Positions 21,501-30,127 of a stretch of 64,000 nt of DNA are shown here, in pieces. The position numbers and the translations under genes were made by a program. Origin of the DNA: Phytopythium helicoides (taxonomy: Eukaryota; Oomycota; Peronosporomycetes; Pythiales; Pythiaceae); assembly GCA_024867545.1 (NCBI GenBank), contig JANFNE010000006.1, positions 310,001 through 374,000 of the forward strand, written 5' to 3'. Numbering within the stretch: position 1 is the stretch's first letter; each line of letters opens with the position of its first letter. The notes beneath the pieces were generated by a model, which saw only the letters and a program-made list of their open reading frames with translations, made no database searches and was not told where the DNA came from.

Positions 21501-22260
21501 CATCAATAGTTACAGCTGTGCCCTCCGGGCATGGATCTCCATTCGCGATCTGCCCACATCGAACGGCTGGTAGGAAGGCTCTATCAGCTGAGCACGCAAG
21601 TTGCATCTCGAAATCACTCGACAATGAAGCGTCTCGTAATAGAAGAGTTATAAGAGAGGAAGAGACTTTGTTGCTAGACGAAGACGACGGAATAGGTCTT
21701 GGGGTGAAAACGCCACCGGGGAAGACAGCGCTCTGCATTTCAAGTGCGTAAAATTGCGCCGCGGCTGCAAAATCCTCTAATGGGAGCAACGAGTAGACAC
21801 GATCAATGTCAAATGACCCGCCTCGTTCGAGCTCCCGACGAGCGGACTCGCGTCCTAACGTAGCCTTCGTCACCTTTCGGAGCAGCTTGATGACGTCCTT
21901 TCCCTGGAACTCAGTGACATCGGAGCTCGAAAGCCCATAGGTTAATGTGGAGAGTGTTGTCTCGTCCGGCTGCGTGGGTGGATTGAGAGTCACGCCGATG
22001 TTCTTGAGCGGTATGGCGATAGCCCACAGTGCCTGGATGACAACAATCGCAACGGCTGTGCGTCTCGATCGCTGTCGCCGGCCAGACGGCTTCAACTGGC
22101 GCTTGGAGGAGGAAGTAGGATTGTCAGCACTGTTGTCGGCATGGGAGATCTCGCCTTTGGAGTCTTGCCAGGCCTCCGTGGGCTTTGGTGTCGCGACTCG
22201 GCGATCCGTCGGATCGAGAGTATCTACTAGCGGCCCGAGGGAAGTCATCTCGGGCTCCAT
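18541..22260 (-). CDS. Large multi-pass membrane protein, oomycete hypothetical
   Basis: A single 1239-residue exon. A hydrophilic, Ser/Arg-rich cytosolic N-terminus leads to one transmembrane helix (IVVIQALWAIAIPL, about residues 72-92). Next comes a non-membrane segment of about 800 residues with scattered Cys and NxS/T sites, consistent with an extracytosolic domain. At least five hydrophobic segments follow in the last 350 residues, including WSMCVLLNTLALVVIA, SLLLLAASVPLVLAF, VIDVLVTLSMSWVW and WGALAVVLISRLA. The tail is acidic (DDSDSDSDGTE). No enzyme or transporter signature was recognised, so the function is unknown. The layout (one helix, large ectodomain, helix bundle, cytosolic tail) would fit a receptor-like or structural surface protein, which is inference only. 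Confidence 0.8.
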   Translation of the reverse strand: MEPEMTSLGPLVDTLDPTDRRVATPKPTEAWQDSKGEISHADNSADNPTSSSKRQLKPSGRRQRSRRTAVAIVVIQALWAIAIPLKNIGVTLNPPTQPDETTLSTLTYGLSSSDVTEFQGKDVIKLLRKVTKATLGRESARRELERGGSFDIDRVYSLLPLEDFAAAAQFYALEMQSAVFPGGVFTPRPIPSSSSSNKVSSSLITLLLRDASLSSDFEMQLACSADRAFLPAVRCGQIANGDPCPEGTAVTIDDDGRQTIDSLLYEITDVDLRALKGESASGLQNNVGLLYVVDFFSQAMNAVLASRDWKSALEDLAFTQDVSEALPAGTASSFGVSSTNASVPVLMASDAYIVAVRAAIMESTMLDSCIASELTAALFYTRALVLHEIQQVLTDLDLYNIADGPLVELPSDVDDVLAPMWEFNISVTSGARTGRLHNVITRFFGSLLPVASRKFVEASFKLDRSSVSNTQITGSSLRMIQYLSYFPGFVSVFTFEKRAQDGVEYDFQSFALLGAAGAGINTFQEDDAGAGSAMVFPLAELSSSSSVDSYWIQEARYAAWFQALEADNTTAPFSAFSSYLTIESVSTDIVTDDNPETRCHRGLFKVLSKIAYLALVAASKPASYLMFMGDVDEGHRTWLLRNIDTEELFGDSLFGAGDRIGIPFRNGKFNRKDDGSAWVMIPLLLAMKEAFGADDTLRFLNRELDDSFKAFATGSSNGVLHFPDARHCRVSGIGNNPANTLSYVVNSSDSLDEIYAKISTGLVSSLSDLLDQIPTLASKMYTSTSTVESSPLIARSQIVGSSVVTVDTELRGPPTLNWKFTAITAGLRKLWPPRTPLNSTVSQFRASTRCYSMVDLRALTTTTRCMLEPKSTRVRFQSLSSESMRSFFLGNWSMCVLLNTLALVVIAKYHRKLSRAYDATKEFARLEPQVARQLGLQATGVLKISQSLLLLAASVPLVLAFHVPDDDIFLPDFASFKPSKAVIDVLVTLSMSWVWKVGFEVTNDWLQPWNWSARFLSSRTGGSQADKTGTWLVGAMYWQHDAIARLKWGALAVVLISRLATRDGGSDSEYRARRLAATTCSSLAFGAISSAVVAFWRPLPIRFLCFGGKSGASRKVTADDQNAERDEQDAVIAALVQQKLPLHRYGVLGRTARGGWSKAALIVEGWRLAKRTSDGREVLRKGGGEILLPSEPLLGRGQDGDDSDSDSDGTECEVFRRSEVVPADVTELETRAATSPPSR

Positions 22261-22495
22261 GGCAGTTCAAGGCGGAAGCTAACAAAGTGAAGGCAAATGA
22301 ACACAATCACCAAAGGCGTCCGTTTCGGCTGAGCTCGAACCGCCACTTTTATTTGTCTCGTTGTGTGGCAATCAAATGAACTACTGGTACAACCCGCGCG
22401 TTCTCTAGCTGACGCCCTTCTTGTCGCGGCGGTGGCTGCCCGCGACCCAACGTCGAGATTCATACACCTACCTACTCAACACATCCGGATTGCTT

Positions 22496-25139
22496 CTAGG
22501 CGTAGTACAGGATGCTCATGTTCTTGAAGTCGCGCTTCTTGAGCGACAGCTTGACAAGTGGCAGCGCCTCTAGAATCGCCGAAAACTCGGGGCGGCGCGC
22601 CGGGTCGTGATGCCAGCAGTGCTCGATCAGTTCGCCGATCTTCTGCGGCGTCTGCCGGGGAAGCGCTGGGCGCATCATCTGTCGTGCGACGGCAAAGGCA
22701 GCTAGAGTAGACAGAAAGCGTTAGTGGCGAGTCATATCGGGCGCGAAAGGAACAAAACAAGTGGAAAAACGCACCCTGGATCGGCGTGAGGCCTCGGAAT
22801 GGCTGGTCACGCGCGAGCAGCTCCCACAGCACGACACCAAAGCTGTAGACGTCTGCCTTGTTCGAGTATGGCTCGTGGCGAATCACCTCGGGAGCCATCC
22901 ACCGGTATGTGCCCGTCTCGGCCGTCAGGTCGCGAGAGGAGCCCATATCAAGCACGCAGCTGAGCCCAAAGTCAGAGATCTTGGCCGTGCCGTGAGAGTC
23001 GATGAGCACGTTGCCCGACTTGAGGTCACGGTGCATGATTGAGCACAGGTGTAGGTAGTTCATGCCCATGGCCATGTCGGTCGCGTGCCGGAAAAAGTCG
23101 ATCGGACCCTTCGTGGACCGGATGATGTCCGTGAGTGTGCCGTTCTCCATGAACTCGAACACGAGGCAGTAGCGCGGCGGACTGATGGCTGCACCGAGGA
23201 ACAGCACAATGTTCGGGTGGCGCAGCTTGCTAACCACTGCGACCTCACGGTGGAACTCGTTGAGCAAGTCCTCCCCCAGGCTGCCGCTGTTGGCCGACGA
23301 GTCGACGATCTTGGCGGCCACGTGCGTGCCGCGCCACCAAGCGCTGTACGTGTGTCCCGAGCGGCCGCTGCCGATAGGCTTGTCGAGCTTGATCTCGGCA
23401 ATCTCGAGCTTCCACTCGGCCTTGATCTCGTTCTTGTCGACCATCTTGAGCACGCCGAGCTTCTCGGCCAGGCTCGTGGTCTCGTCCGACTGCACCGACT
23501 TGGCACTTCCGTAGTCCTCCTCGCCCAGGCTGAGGCGCGTGAGGTTCTGCTCGATCTGCGATTTGAGCTCCTGCTGGCGCTCTTCCGACAGGAATTGGCC
23601 CTTGACAACGAACCGGTCGAGCGTGATGCCGTCGTGGGTGGTCATGACGTCGGCGTCCATGATGCTGCCCTTCATGGACGTGAGGCCGCGCGTGATGGCG
23701 TCCAGCAAGTTGTCACGGTCGATGGAGACCACCACGACCTCGCACACGTTGTTCATGACACTGAGACAATGCCGTCAGCGTCCACATCGTCCACATACAT
23801 CCACACTGTGAAAAACGGCCCACGCACTCTCCGTCGTCGTCCTTCTTGAGCTGCGCGTTGACCGCGATCTCGTTCGGGTTGCGCTGGTTCTTGGCCAGCA
23901 GCCGCATGTGCATGGGCACGTCGTCGGGGTTCACCGACAGCGCGTAGCGCGCAGGCAGCCTGCGGAAGTGTGCCTGCAGCATTCGTGTCGGCCGTTAGAT
24001 GAGTGTGGACGCGTGCCACACATGCTGAGGACGGCAGTGGTCCGCACCTGCACCGACTGGAAGACGGGCTCGTAGAGGTGGTTGAGCACCTTCTTGGCGC
24101 CGCCGGAGCCGTCCGCGGCCGCCACGTACAGGTCGCCGACCATGTGCTTGACAACGGCGCGGCACATGTCGTTGACGACCGAGTCCTTGAGTCCTCGCTG
24201 CACGCCGAGCGCTGAGGCCTGCGTTCCGTCCGCAGCGTCCACATACATCCACACCGTCAGTCGTCTACACGTCCACACGCAGCAGTCTACAAGAGAGCGC
24301 GCGCACCGTCGGGGCGGCGGGGAAGTATCCCTTCTTCTCAAGGTCGGCCAGCGCCTGGTAGCTCTGCGACTTCTTCATGTGCGCGGGGTCTGGCGGCGCG
24401 CGGCGCTCGAAGGAGCCCACGCGCGCGCCGACGGCCACGGCCTGCTGCTGCAGCTTCTCCGACAGCAAGCGCGCGCGCGTGTCGGCGTCCATGGAGGGCT
24501 CGACCTTCTCGCTGATGCGCGGGAGCTGGTCGGGCGCCGTCGACCCGAAGGGCGAGCGGCTGAGCACGCTCTCTGGCGGCGGCTGGCTGTGGACGCAGGT
24601 GAGGACGGCGAGGTTAGCGGCGTCCGGTAGTTTACAGGACGGACGGTACGGACGGTGCGGACGTACACGCTGCTCATGGGCGGCCGGATGGGGGGACGCG
24701 CGGCCTGCGGACATTTGACAAGCGTCCACTGTTAGCCACAGTGGGGACGGGGCCGCGCGCGGCGGCCGCAACGCACCGGGTCGGCGTTCTCGTCCACGCG
24801 GGAAAAGTCTGCGCCGACGTGTGATCCCGTGCGCCACTGGCGGTAGAGCAGGCGCGCGCCGGAGACGGAGCTGACGGGCGGGGACTTGCCGAGCGCGTCG
24901 GCCGCGAGGTCGTCGGCGCTGTTCTTGCGGCCGAGCGCGGACGCAGGCGCCGCCGGAGTGGACGGCGCTTTGGGCGGCGGGCCGGAGGCTGCGGGCGGCG
25001 CGGCGGACACGGGCGGGGGCCGGCCGGTGCGCAGCGACAGGTAGCGCTCGAAGGAGCTCGAGAGCGGCGCCGCGTGGAGCACGCCGCTGTGGCTGCGCGG
25101 GAGCGACGTCGAGGGCGCCGGCGCGTTGCGTTCTGGCAT
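22496..25139 (-). CDS. ACT-domain Raf-like (TKL/STYK) protein kinase
   Basis: Seven exons (25139-24777, 24704-24667, 24586-24307, 24218-24048, 23973-23828, 23760-22775, 22701-22496) join in frame to 729 residues; six introns of 67-88 nt all have GTGCG or GTACG donors. A Pro/Ser-rich N-terminus and a predicted helical region (SQSYQALADLEKKGYF) precede an ACT-like regulatory domain (CEVVVVSIDRDNLLDAITRG to LDRFVVKGQF, about residues 339-400). The kinase domain runs from about residue 460: glycine loop GSGRSG (463-468), VAAK Lys (483), HRDLKSGN (576-583), DFG (596-598) and APE (622-624), so all catalytic residues are present. The ACT-kinase order matches the plant STY8/17/46 group of dual-specificity kinases, where ACT may sense a small ligand. 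The start at 25139 (MPERNAP) was preferred over upstream in-frame codons in GC-rich leader. Confidence 0.88.
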
Positions 25140-26821
25140 GGCGAACGCGAGGACGGCCGGGTGGGGGACGGGCCGCGGACGAGAGGGGGGCGGACGGGGC
25201 AACGGGCGCCTCTCGCTGGCGGCGGGCGCTCGCGTGGACGCGCCGGATGGCTCGCAAGTTGCAGCGCGGCGCGGCAACCAACCGGAGCGTGTGGACCGCG
25301 CGACGGACTGGGGACTGCTGGCCGGCGGCCGCGCGGACGCGGGCCAGCGGTAGTTTTCCGGACGCGGACCGTAAACTACCGGCCCACGACCTCGCGGTAA
25401 GCCCCGTGCGCGAAGCGGATTGGGCCACGCCAACTGCACCCCTAGCCGCACTGTCGACGCGCCGCGATGGGACCGCATCCCTAGCGAAAACTACGGTACC
25501 TCCGGCTAAGTGCGACGCCAGAGAAATGGATACACACACGTGGGCAGATTCGGCGCGCACGCAGGTTCAAGTTCGCACTGATGTCTGCAGGTTCAACGAG
25601 GACAACAACCGAACTGCAAGCACGCTGTCGCCTAGGTATGTGCAATAAATATATATGTATACGTAACGAAACGAGCCAGCCTTGAGATAGCGGTGCGTAC
25701 CGTAGATCCCCACCCAGCAAAGCTCGCCAATCGCGGGAGCGCGCGACGTCGGCGTCATGTCTCGGTGAGCATTCGAAATCGCGGGCGCGTGGCAGTAAAT
25801 TACACGTCACACGCAGCCTACTGAGAGAGAGGCTCGCTGGTCGGTAAACTTCGCGTGCCAAAGCGCCGGAAGGATCGGCCGGGCAGCCAGGCGAGAGCGT
25901 TCGCGCAATTGCCTGGCCGTCGCATCTTTTTTCCTGTCTCATTTTGAATGCGCTACCTGCGAGAGTTGATGGAAGCGATTAAAAGTGGAGGGTTTTTGGA
26001 TGGTAAACTACATTGTGGACAAAGATGCGTTATCGCTTGTAGCGCATCGTTGATTGGATGAAAAGGGGGTGGATAAGCCTACATGACGCCCCACACGAGC
26101 GTGTGGAGCGGTCCACACGGGTTTCTCGTTCTGGTGCAGCCCCACATGGCAAATCTCACGTTGAAGCATTTGTGCATCTCATCAGCCCACGCGCGTCGCT
26201 CATGGCAAACGAGGCGATGGCAGGATGTCAAATGATTCCAATCAACTGTGCATAATGATGACGAGAAGATACGCCCCCCACGAGCCGTGATATGAATCTC
26301 GAACTGCAACTCTTGGCTGGCGCCATGGATCTAGAAAACGACATTCGACTAAAGCGCAACCGAAAGCGCGCGTCAGTAACCACCGCACGATAGGATCGCC
26401 TTCTACTTCGAGCGATCACCGCAAGATTCATCGGTGCATCTACATCCTTCCGCTCGGCGTTTCCCTCTTGGACTAGGCTCGATGTCCCTCCCTTTTACGA
26501 CACAATCTCTGTCCTTCCATCCACATGCATATTACATATCTATCCATTAGTGTAGGTCTATATTGCATATGTAGGTAGGATATGTGACGCGTGTCACCGC
26601 ATACAGTAGACACATGTCGACGTACCTCGCTCGGATTGGCTGATTTTTGGGACGCAGCCAATATTCAGCCAATATTCAGCCAATTTAGGGGTTTAGTCCT
26701 TCACCTCCCGCCGATAATGAAACAGAGTTGAATTTGCTTTCTTTGAGTAACGTGCAAGTATCGTAGCAGGCTCTAGGCCCGTTACATTCCCAGCGACCTG
26801 ATTGCTCTGTATGATGCAATA
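25140..26821. other. Gene-poor intergenic region
   Basis: The first 400 bp are GC-rich promoter/leader of the ACT-kinase, with recurring GTAGTTT(A/T)C elements. A triple CCAAT repeat lies at 26655-26687. No coding region is supported. Confidence 0.5.
26655..26687. repeat. Triple 11-bp CCAAT repeat
   Basis: Three consecutive units of CAGCCAATATT lie at 26655-26665, 26666-26676 and 26677-26687; the last unit ends TTA in place of ATT. Each contains a CCAAT box. Spaced by one helical turn, they could bind NF-Y-type factors, but no nearby start codon was recognised. Confidence 0.6.
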
Positions 26822-27770
26822 TCAACGCACTAGCTTCACCAATATGCCTGTAGTCATCTCCTTCCGCATCTCGTTTGCCGTCCTGCTAGATCTTGCCATC
26901 ACCTGAGCATTGGTTCCCTTACAAGCCTCCAATTGCAGGTTGGAAACCACCTTGCAATTCCTCCACAAGCAATTCACCTTGATCCGCTCCAGCATTGACA
27001 TCAAGTACGAGATGAATGCTACCCGTTCACTTGGATTCAAGCAGTATATCCGTTCGCTCAAGTGCCATTCAGAATCGGCAATTTCGGACCGGTTCCGGTG
27101 GAAGGTTTCCTTGCTTCACTAAACCACTGCTGGCTGCAACAAATCTCATCCCACGAAATAACTCCACTCGCAGCAACGATCATCAGCACACCAAAAGAAC
27201 GCACATCCGACGCACCAGTTGCAGTTTCTCCTTTCCGCATCAAACACTCAGGTACCTTCCAACAGTACGCACCACGAGCAGGCACTGTTATTTCGACTAT
27301 CTTGAATTGAAATCGACCACCTTCGTGACGCCATCACTTCCCACCAATACAGTGTCTGCTCTTATGTCAGCGTGTAAGATAACTATGTCATGAGATACCG
27401 CAAGTTAAGCGTTGATTTCAAGCGACAGTACCATACTTCATGCTGTACGTGTCTTTTGCTACCACGGAGATACCAGCCACCATTCGCATGAAGAACAGCT
27501 GACCGTTGTGGCTTGCGCCGTGCATCTTGAAGATGTGGATGTGATTGAGTTTGAATCAAGTGTCGACCTCTTGAAGAATTCATGCATATCCTTGTTGGCC
27601 CCAGCCGTGAGAAGCGCTCTCGATGATAACGGTTTTGTTGAACCACTTTCTGTGATGAACAGACCCAAAATCACCGCGACTACACTCATCACAGGACTTG
27701 AACTCGATATCTTTCTGCGATAAAAATCATTTCAAGAGGTTTGCTTGGAGCCGGAATGCTAAGTCTTCTC
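26822..27770 (-). pseudogene. Decayed TKL-type protein kinase pseudogene
   Basis: Kinase pieces occur in order on the minus strand but in changing frames with stops. Near 27690-27720 there is a glycine-loop segment (RGDFGSVHHRKWF) after SQKDIEF. Around 27500-27640 come QEV- and HNGQLFF-like N-lobe pieces with stops. At about 27310-27380 there is a catalytic-loop segment (VILHADIRADTVLVGSDG then KVVDFNSR) followed by a stop. At 27160-27285 there is a C-lobe segment (CWKVPECLM, TATGASDVRSFGV), and at 26990-27060 a C-terminal LNPSERVAFISYLMSM. The HRD Arg is Ala and DFG is DFN. The family looks like the ankyrin-linked TKL kinases expanded in oomycetes. Several stops and frame changes make a working product unlikely. 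Confidence 0.8.
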
Positions 27771-28125
27771 TTTGAGATTGCCCACCCACTTTGAATGAGT
27801 CACCAAAGGCGAACGAAGGCTAGAAAGTGAATCGATATGCTGTTCTTCGATACGGTGAACGAACCCAAGCAGTTTCCTGTTAGCACACAGTATTTCGAGG
27901 TCAGTGGCTTTGTTTGGTTGCTGGCATACTGTGAACTCGGAATGGCGATTTTGCCTGTACCGTCAGCTGCATCCAGATAGAAATGAGCACCTAACACTTC
28001 TCAAGTCTTCACAAGGAACCTAACTCTTACTCTCCGCCCCCAAAGCAATCCTGACTAAAACTATGGAACGCGGGCATGACAAAAACCACAACACAACTCG
28101 TTCCTGAGTTCGTCACCCCCACACG

Positions 28126-28155
28126 CCACATCCAAAGCGTTAGTACCACCATCAG
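28126..28155 (+). repeat. 30-bp direct repeat, copy 1
   Basis: Identical to 28548-28577 (begins CCACATCCAAAGCGTTAG). On the minus strand it encodes DGGTNALDV, so it could be two copies of a protein repeat unit of a decayed ankyrin-like gene. Confidence 0.75.
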
Positions 28156-28186
28156 AACCACCATAAGCGCCTGCATCGACACCAAC

Positions 28187-28218
<32 letters not shown>

Positions 28219-28547
28219 CAACATCAAGGCTCAACTGCATCGCTAGGCTTGACCCGACGCCACTTGGCTTGACTGCGCTCGCGGGCTCGCCCTCGCTCCG
28301 CTTCGCTTGGCTTCACTCGGCTTTGCTTAGCTAGCCGCCACCGGGCCAGTCGAGAGGACCGCAACGCCCTCAAAACGGCCACAGTGTCGGCCACGGCAAC
28401 GCCGAGACTCAGAGCAGACCGCATGAGGCCACTTATACAGCACAAGGACCGCATGAGGGCCTCAGTCCACGCGAGCCTCCAGCAACGCCGCATGCCTCGC
28501 CCCACCTCGCTACTGCCGCTGCGCCTGTTCACAGCACACCACACACA

Positions 28548-28577
28548 CCACATCCAAAGCGTTAGTACCACCATCAG
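28548..28577 (+). repeat. 30-bp direct repeat, copy 2
   Basis: Exact copy of 28126-28155, 422 bp downstream. Similarity between the flanks is weaker (ACCACCATAAGCGC against ACCAGTATCAGCGC). Confidence 0.75.
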
Positions 28578-29020
28578 CACCAGTATCAGCGCTAGTAGTC
28601 GAGTCCGCAGGTGTCGTAGCAGCTGCTGCATGTGTCGTGGAGCTGCGTCGAGCGTAGTTGGCCACAGATCTTCGCATTCTCCGCGCCCCTTTTTTTTTTT
28701 TTTTGAACTTGGAAGGTGTAGTGTATACGTCATGGTTTGTATAGTAGTATCCGGATTGGTGGACGTATAGAAATTGCGCTATAATGAAATTAATAAGTGA
28801 AGAACGTGAATGTATACTACACGAAGTTGAAGCGTCAATCAATCCATCGTCGACGCAAGATCGTACGAGTGGAAGTGGTCCTTTGGCTCCATGTTCTCTT
28901 TTCAGGCTCGCTTGTTTTGCACGCAAATGCAGTTGTAGCGGGATGCTGTGCGTGGGCCAGCGCTTGCGCATTTGAGATAGCATTTCACGTGTCTTCTAGG
29001 TTTGCGTTGTGACCCTGCTT

Positions 29021-29670
29021 CACCAGTGGTGAATCACCACAGCGAACAACCAGCTGTTATCGTTGACACGCTCTGCGTTTCATTTAGGACGTGCATAATC
29101 TGCTACGGACTCACAGCTGCCAGCGCCAAAGTTTTTTCTCCCGCCGCGGTGAAGGTGGCTAATACTGTACTCGGAGTATCAAGACCCGGCACTGCTGGCC
29201 ATTTTACACGTCAGCGAACCAAAACCGACAAGGCACAAGTTTTCGCCTGCATGAGCAGCACATTTAAAGTCCTTGTCTGCTTCCGTCTACCGAAGGCAGG
29301 AAGCCCAAGAACGAGTGCGAATACCAACACCGAGTGGGTGCGGCGAACTCGCCCCGCCTCGGAATCATTTCATCTCGTTTTTCGATGCGTTCGATGCCAT
29401 GTCTCTATTTCTTCGTCTCGCCTTCCCTTCCAACAGTAGCTGAGGTGCGATGCGTTCTCCCCGGCAGGCTCAAATCTGATGTTGGCAGTAATATTTGTGA
29501 GTGGTGGGCTACGGCAGCATCAGCTACACATGCGATTGCAACTGCGCGTCAGCAAACGACCGTGAAAGTGTTCAGCCAACACTATGTAAGTATCGGATGT
29601 GCTTGCGCAATGATGGCTCTGGGTGGCTGGCTGAGCTTCTTGGCTTGCAGTGGTGAAATCACCACTGGTG
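29021..29670. mobile_element. Possible MITE bounded by similar palindromes
   Basis: The left end reads CACCAGTGGTGAATCACCAC; the right end read inward is CACCAGTGGTGATTTCACCA. Each end is itself a palindrome (29026-29040 and 29648-29667). The roughly 650-bp interior has no clear gene. No matching target duplication was found at either plausible boundary, so the element status is tentative. Confidence 0.3.
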
Positions 29671-30127
29671 ATCCTGCGAGTCATGAGGATGAAATGGTGT
29701 GGTCCACCTTCCTCGTATCCATGCATCCCGTTCGCCATGCTCTCGCAACGATATCAAGCTCCATGTTTGAGGACATCCGTCACAAGTCATGAGGAACGCC
29801 AGTGACGAGCCCATGATATTCGTTCTCCTTGCCGCAAAAAAGTTTTTTCTCGCTGCTTGTCGACTTTTTTCTCATGTGGAGACAAGCGGTCGATCGTTGT
29901 CTCGTTCTGTTGCGCTCAGCAGATCCTCCGGCCCTCTGGGTTCGCCTCGCCGGCCTCAACACAGGACGCGTGGACGCGTAGAGGCACGCGGATGACATGG
30001 AGGTGACGTGGAGGTGGCGTAGGCGTACAAATATATTCCATGGGATTAGAGAAGGAGAGCAAATGGTGGCGGGGAGGGACGGAGCGACGTGCCCCCGATG
30101 AACATCCTCCCGCCGAGGCGCATCCGG

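Larger units (their letters stand above)
27771..30127. other. Gene-poor region with repeats and possible pseudogene upstream remnants
   Basis: The minus strand at 27800-28230 and 28540-28730 has Ala/Gly/Asp-rich pieces (GADGGTNALDV) that may be ankyrin-like remnants of the kinase pseudogene's N-terminus. A CAC/CAA run lies at 28190-28222 and a T run at 28690-28704. The plus-strand open frames at 29002-29439 and 29334-29792 have no recognisable domain. No gene is supported. Confidence 0.45.

Noticed and set aside
27800..27997. Frame encoding YLDAADGTGK read as a P-loop protein
   Set aside because: Too short for an NTPase, lacks other motifs and sits beside the kinase pseudogene; probably one of its remnants or chance.
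29002..29792. Two plus-strand frames in the gene-poor region
   Set aside because: No domain, composition near random, and they span a candidate MITE.
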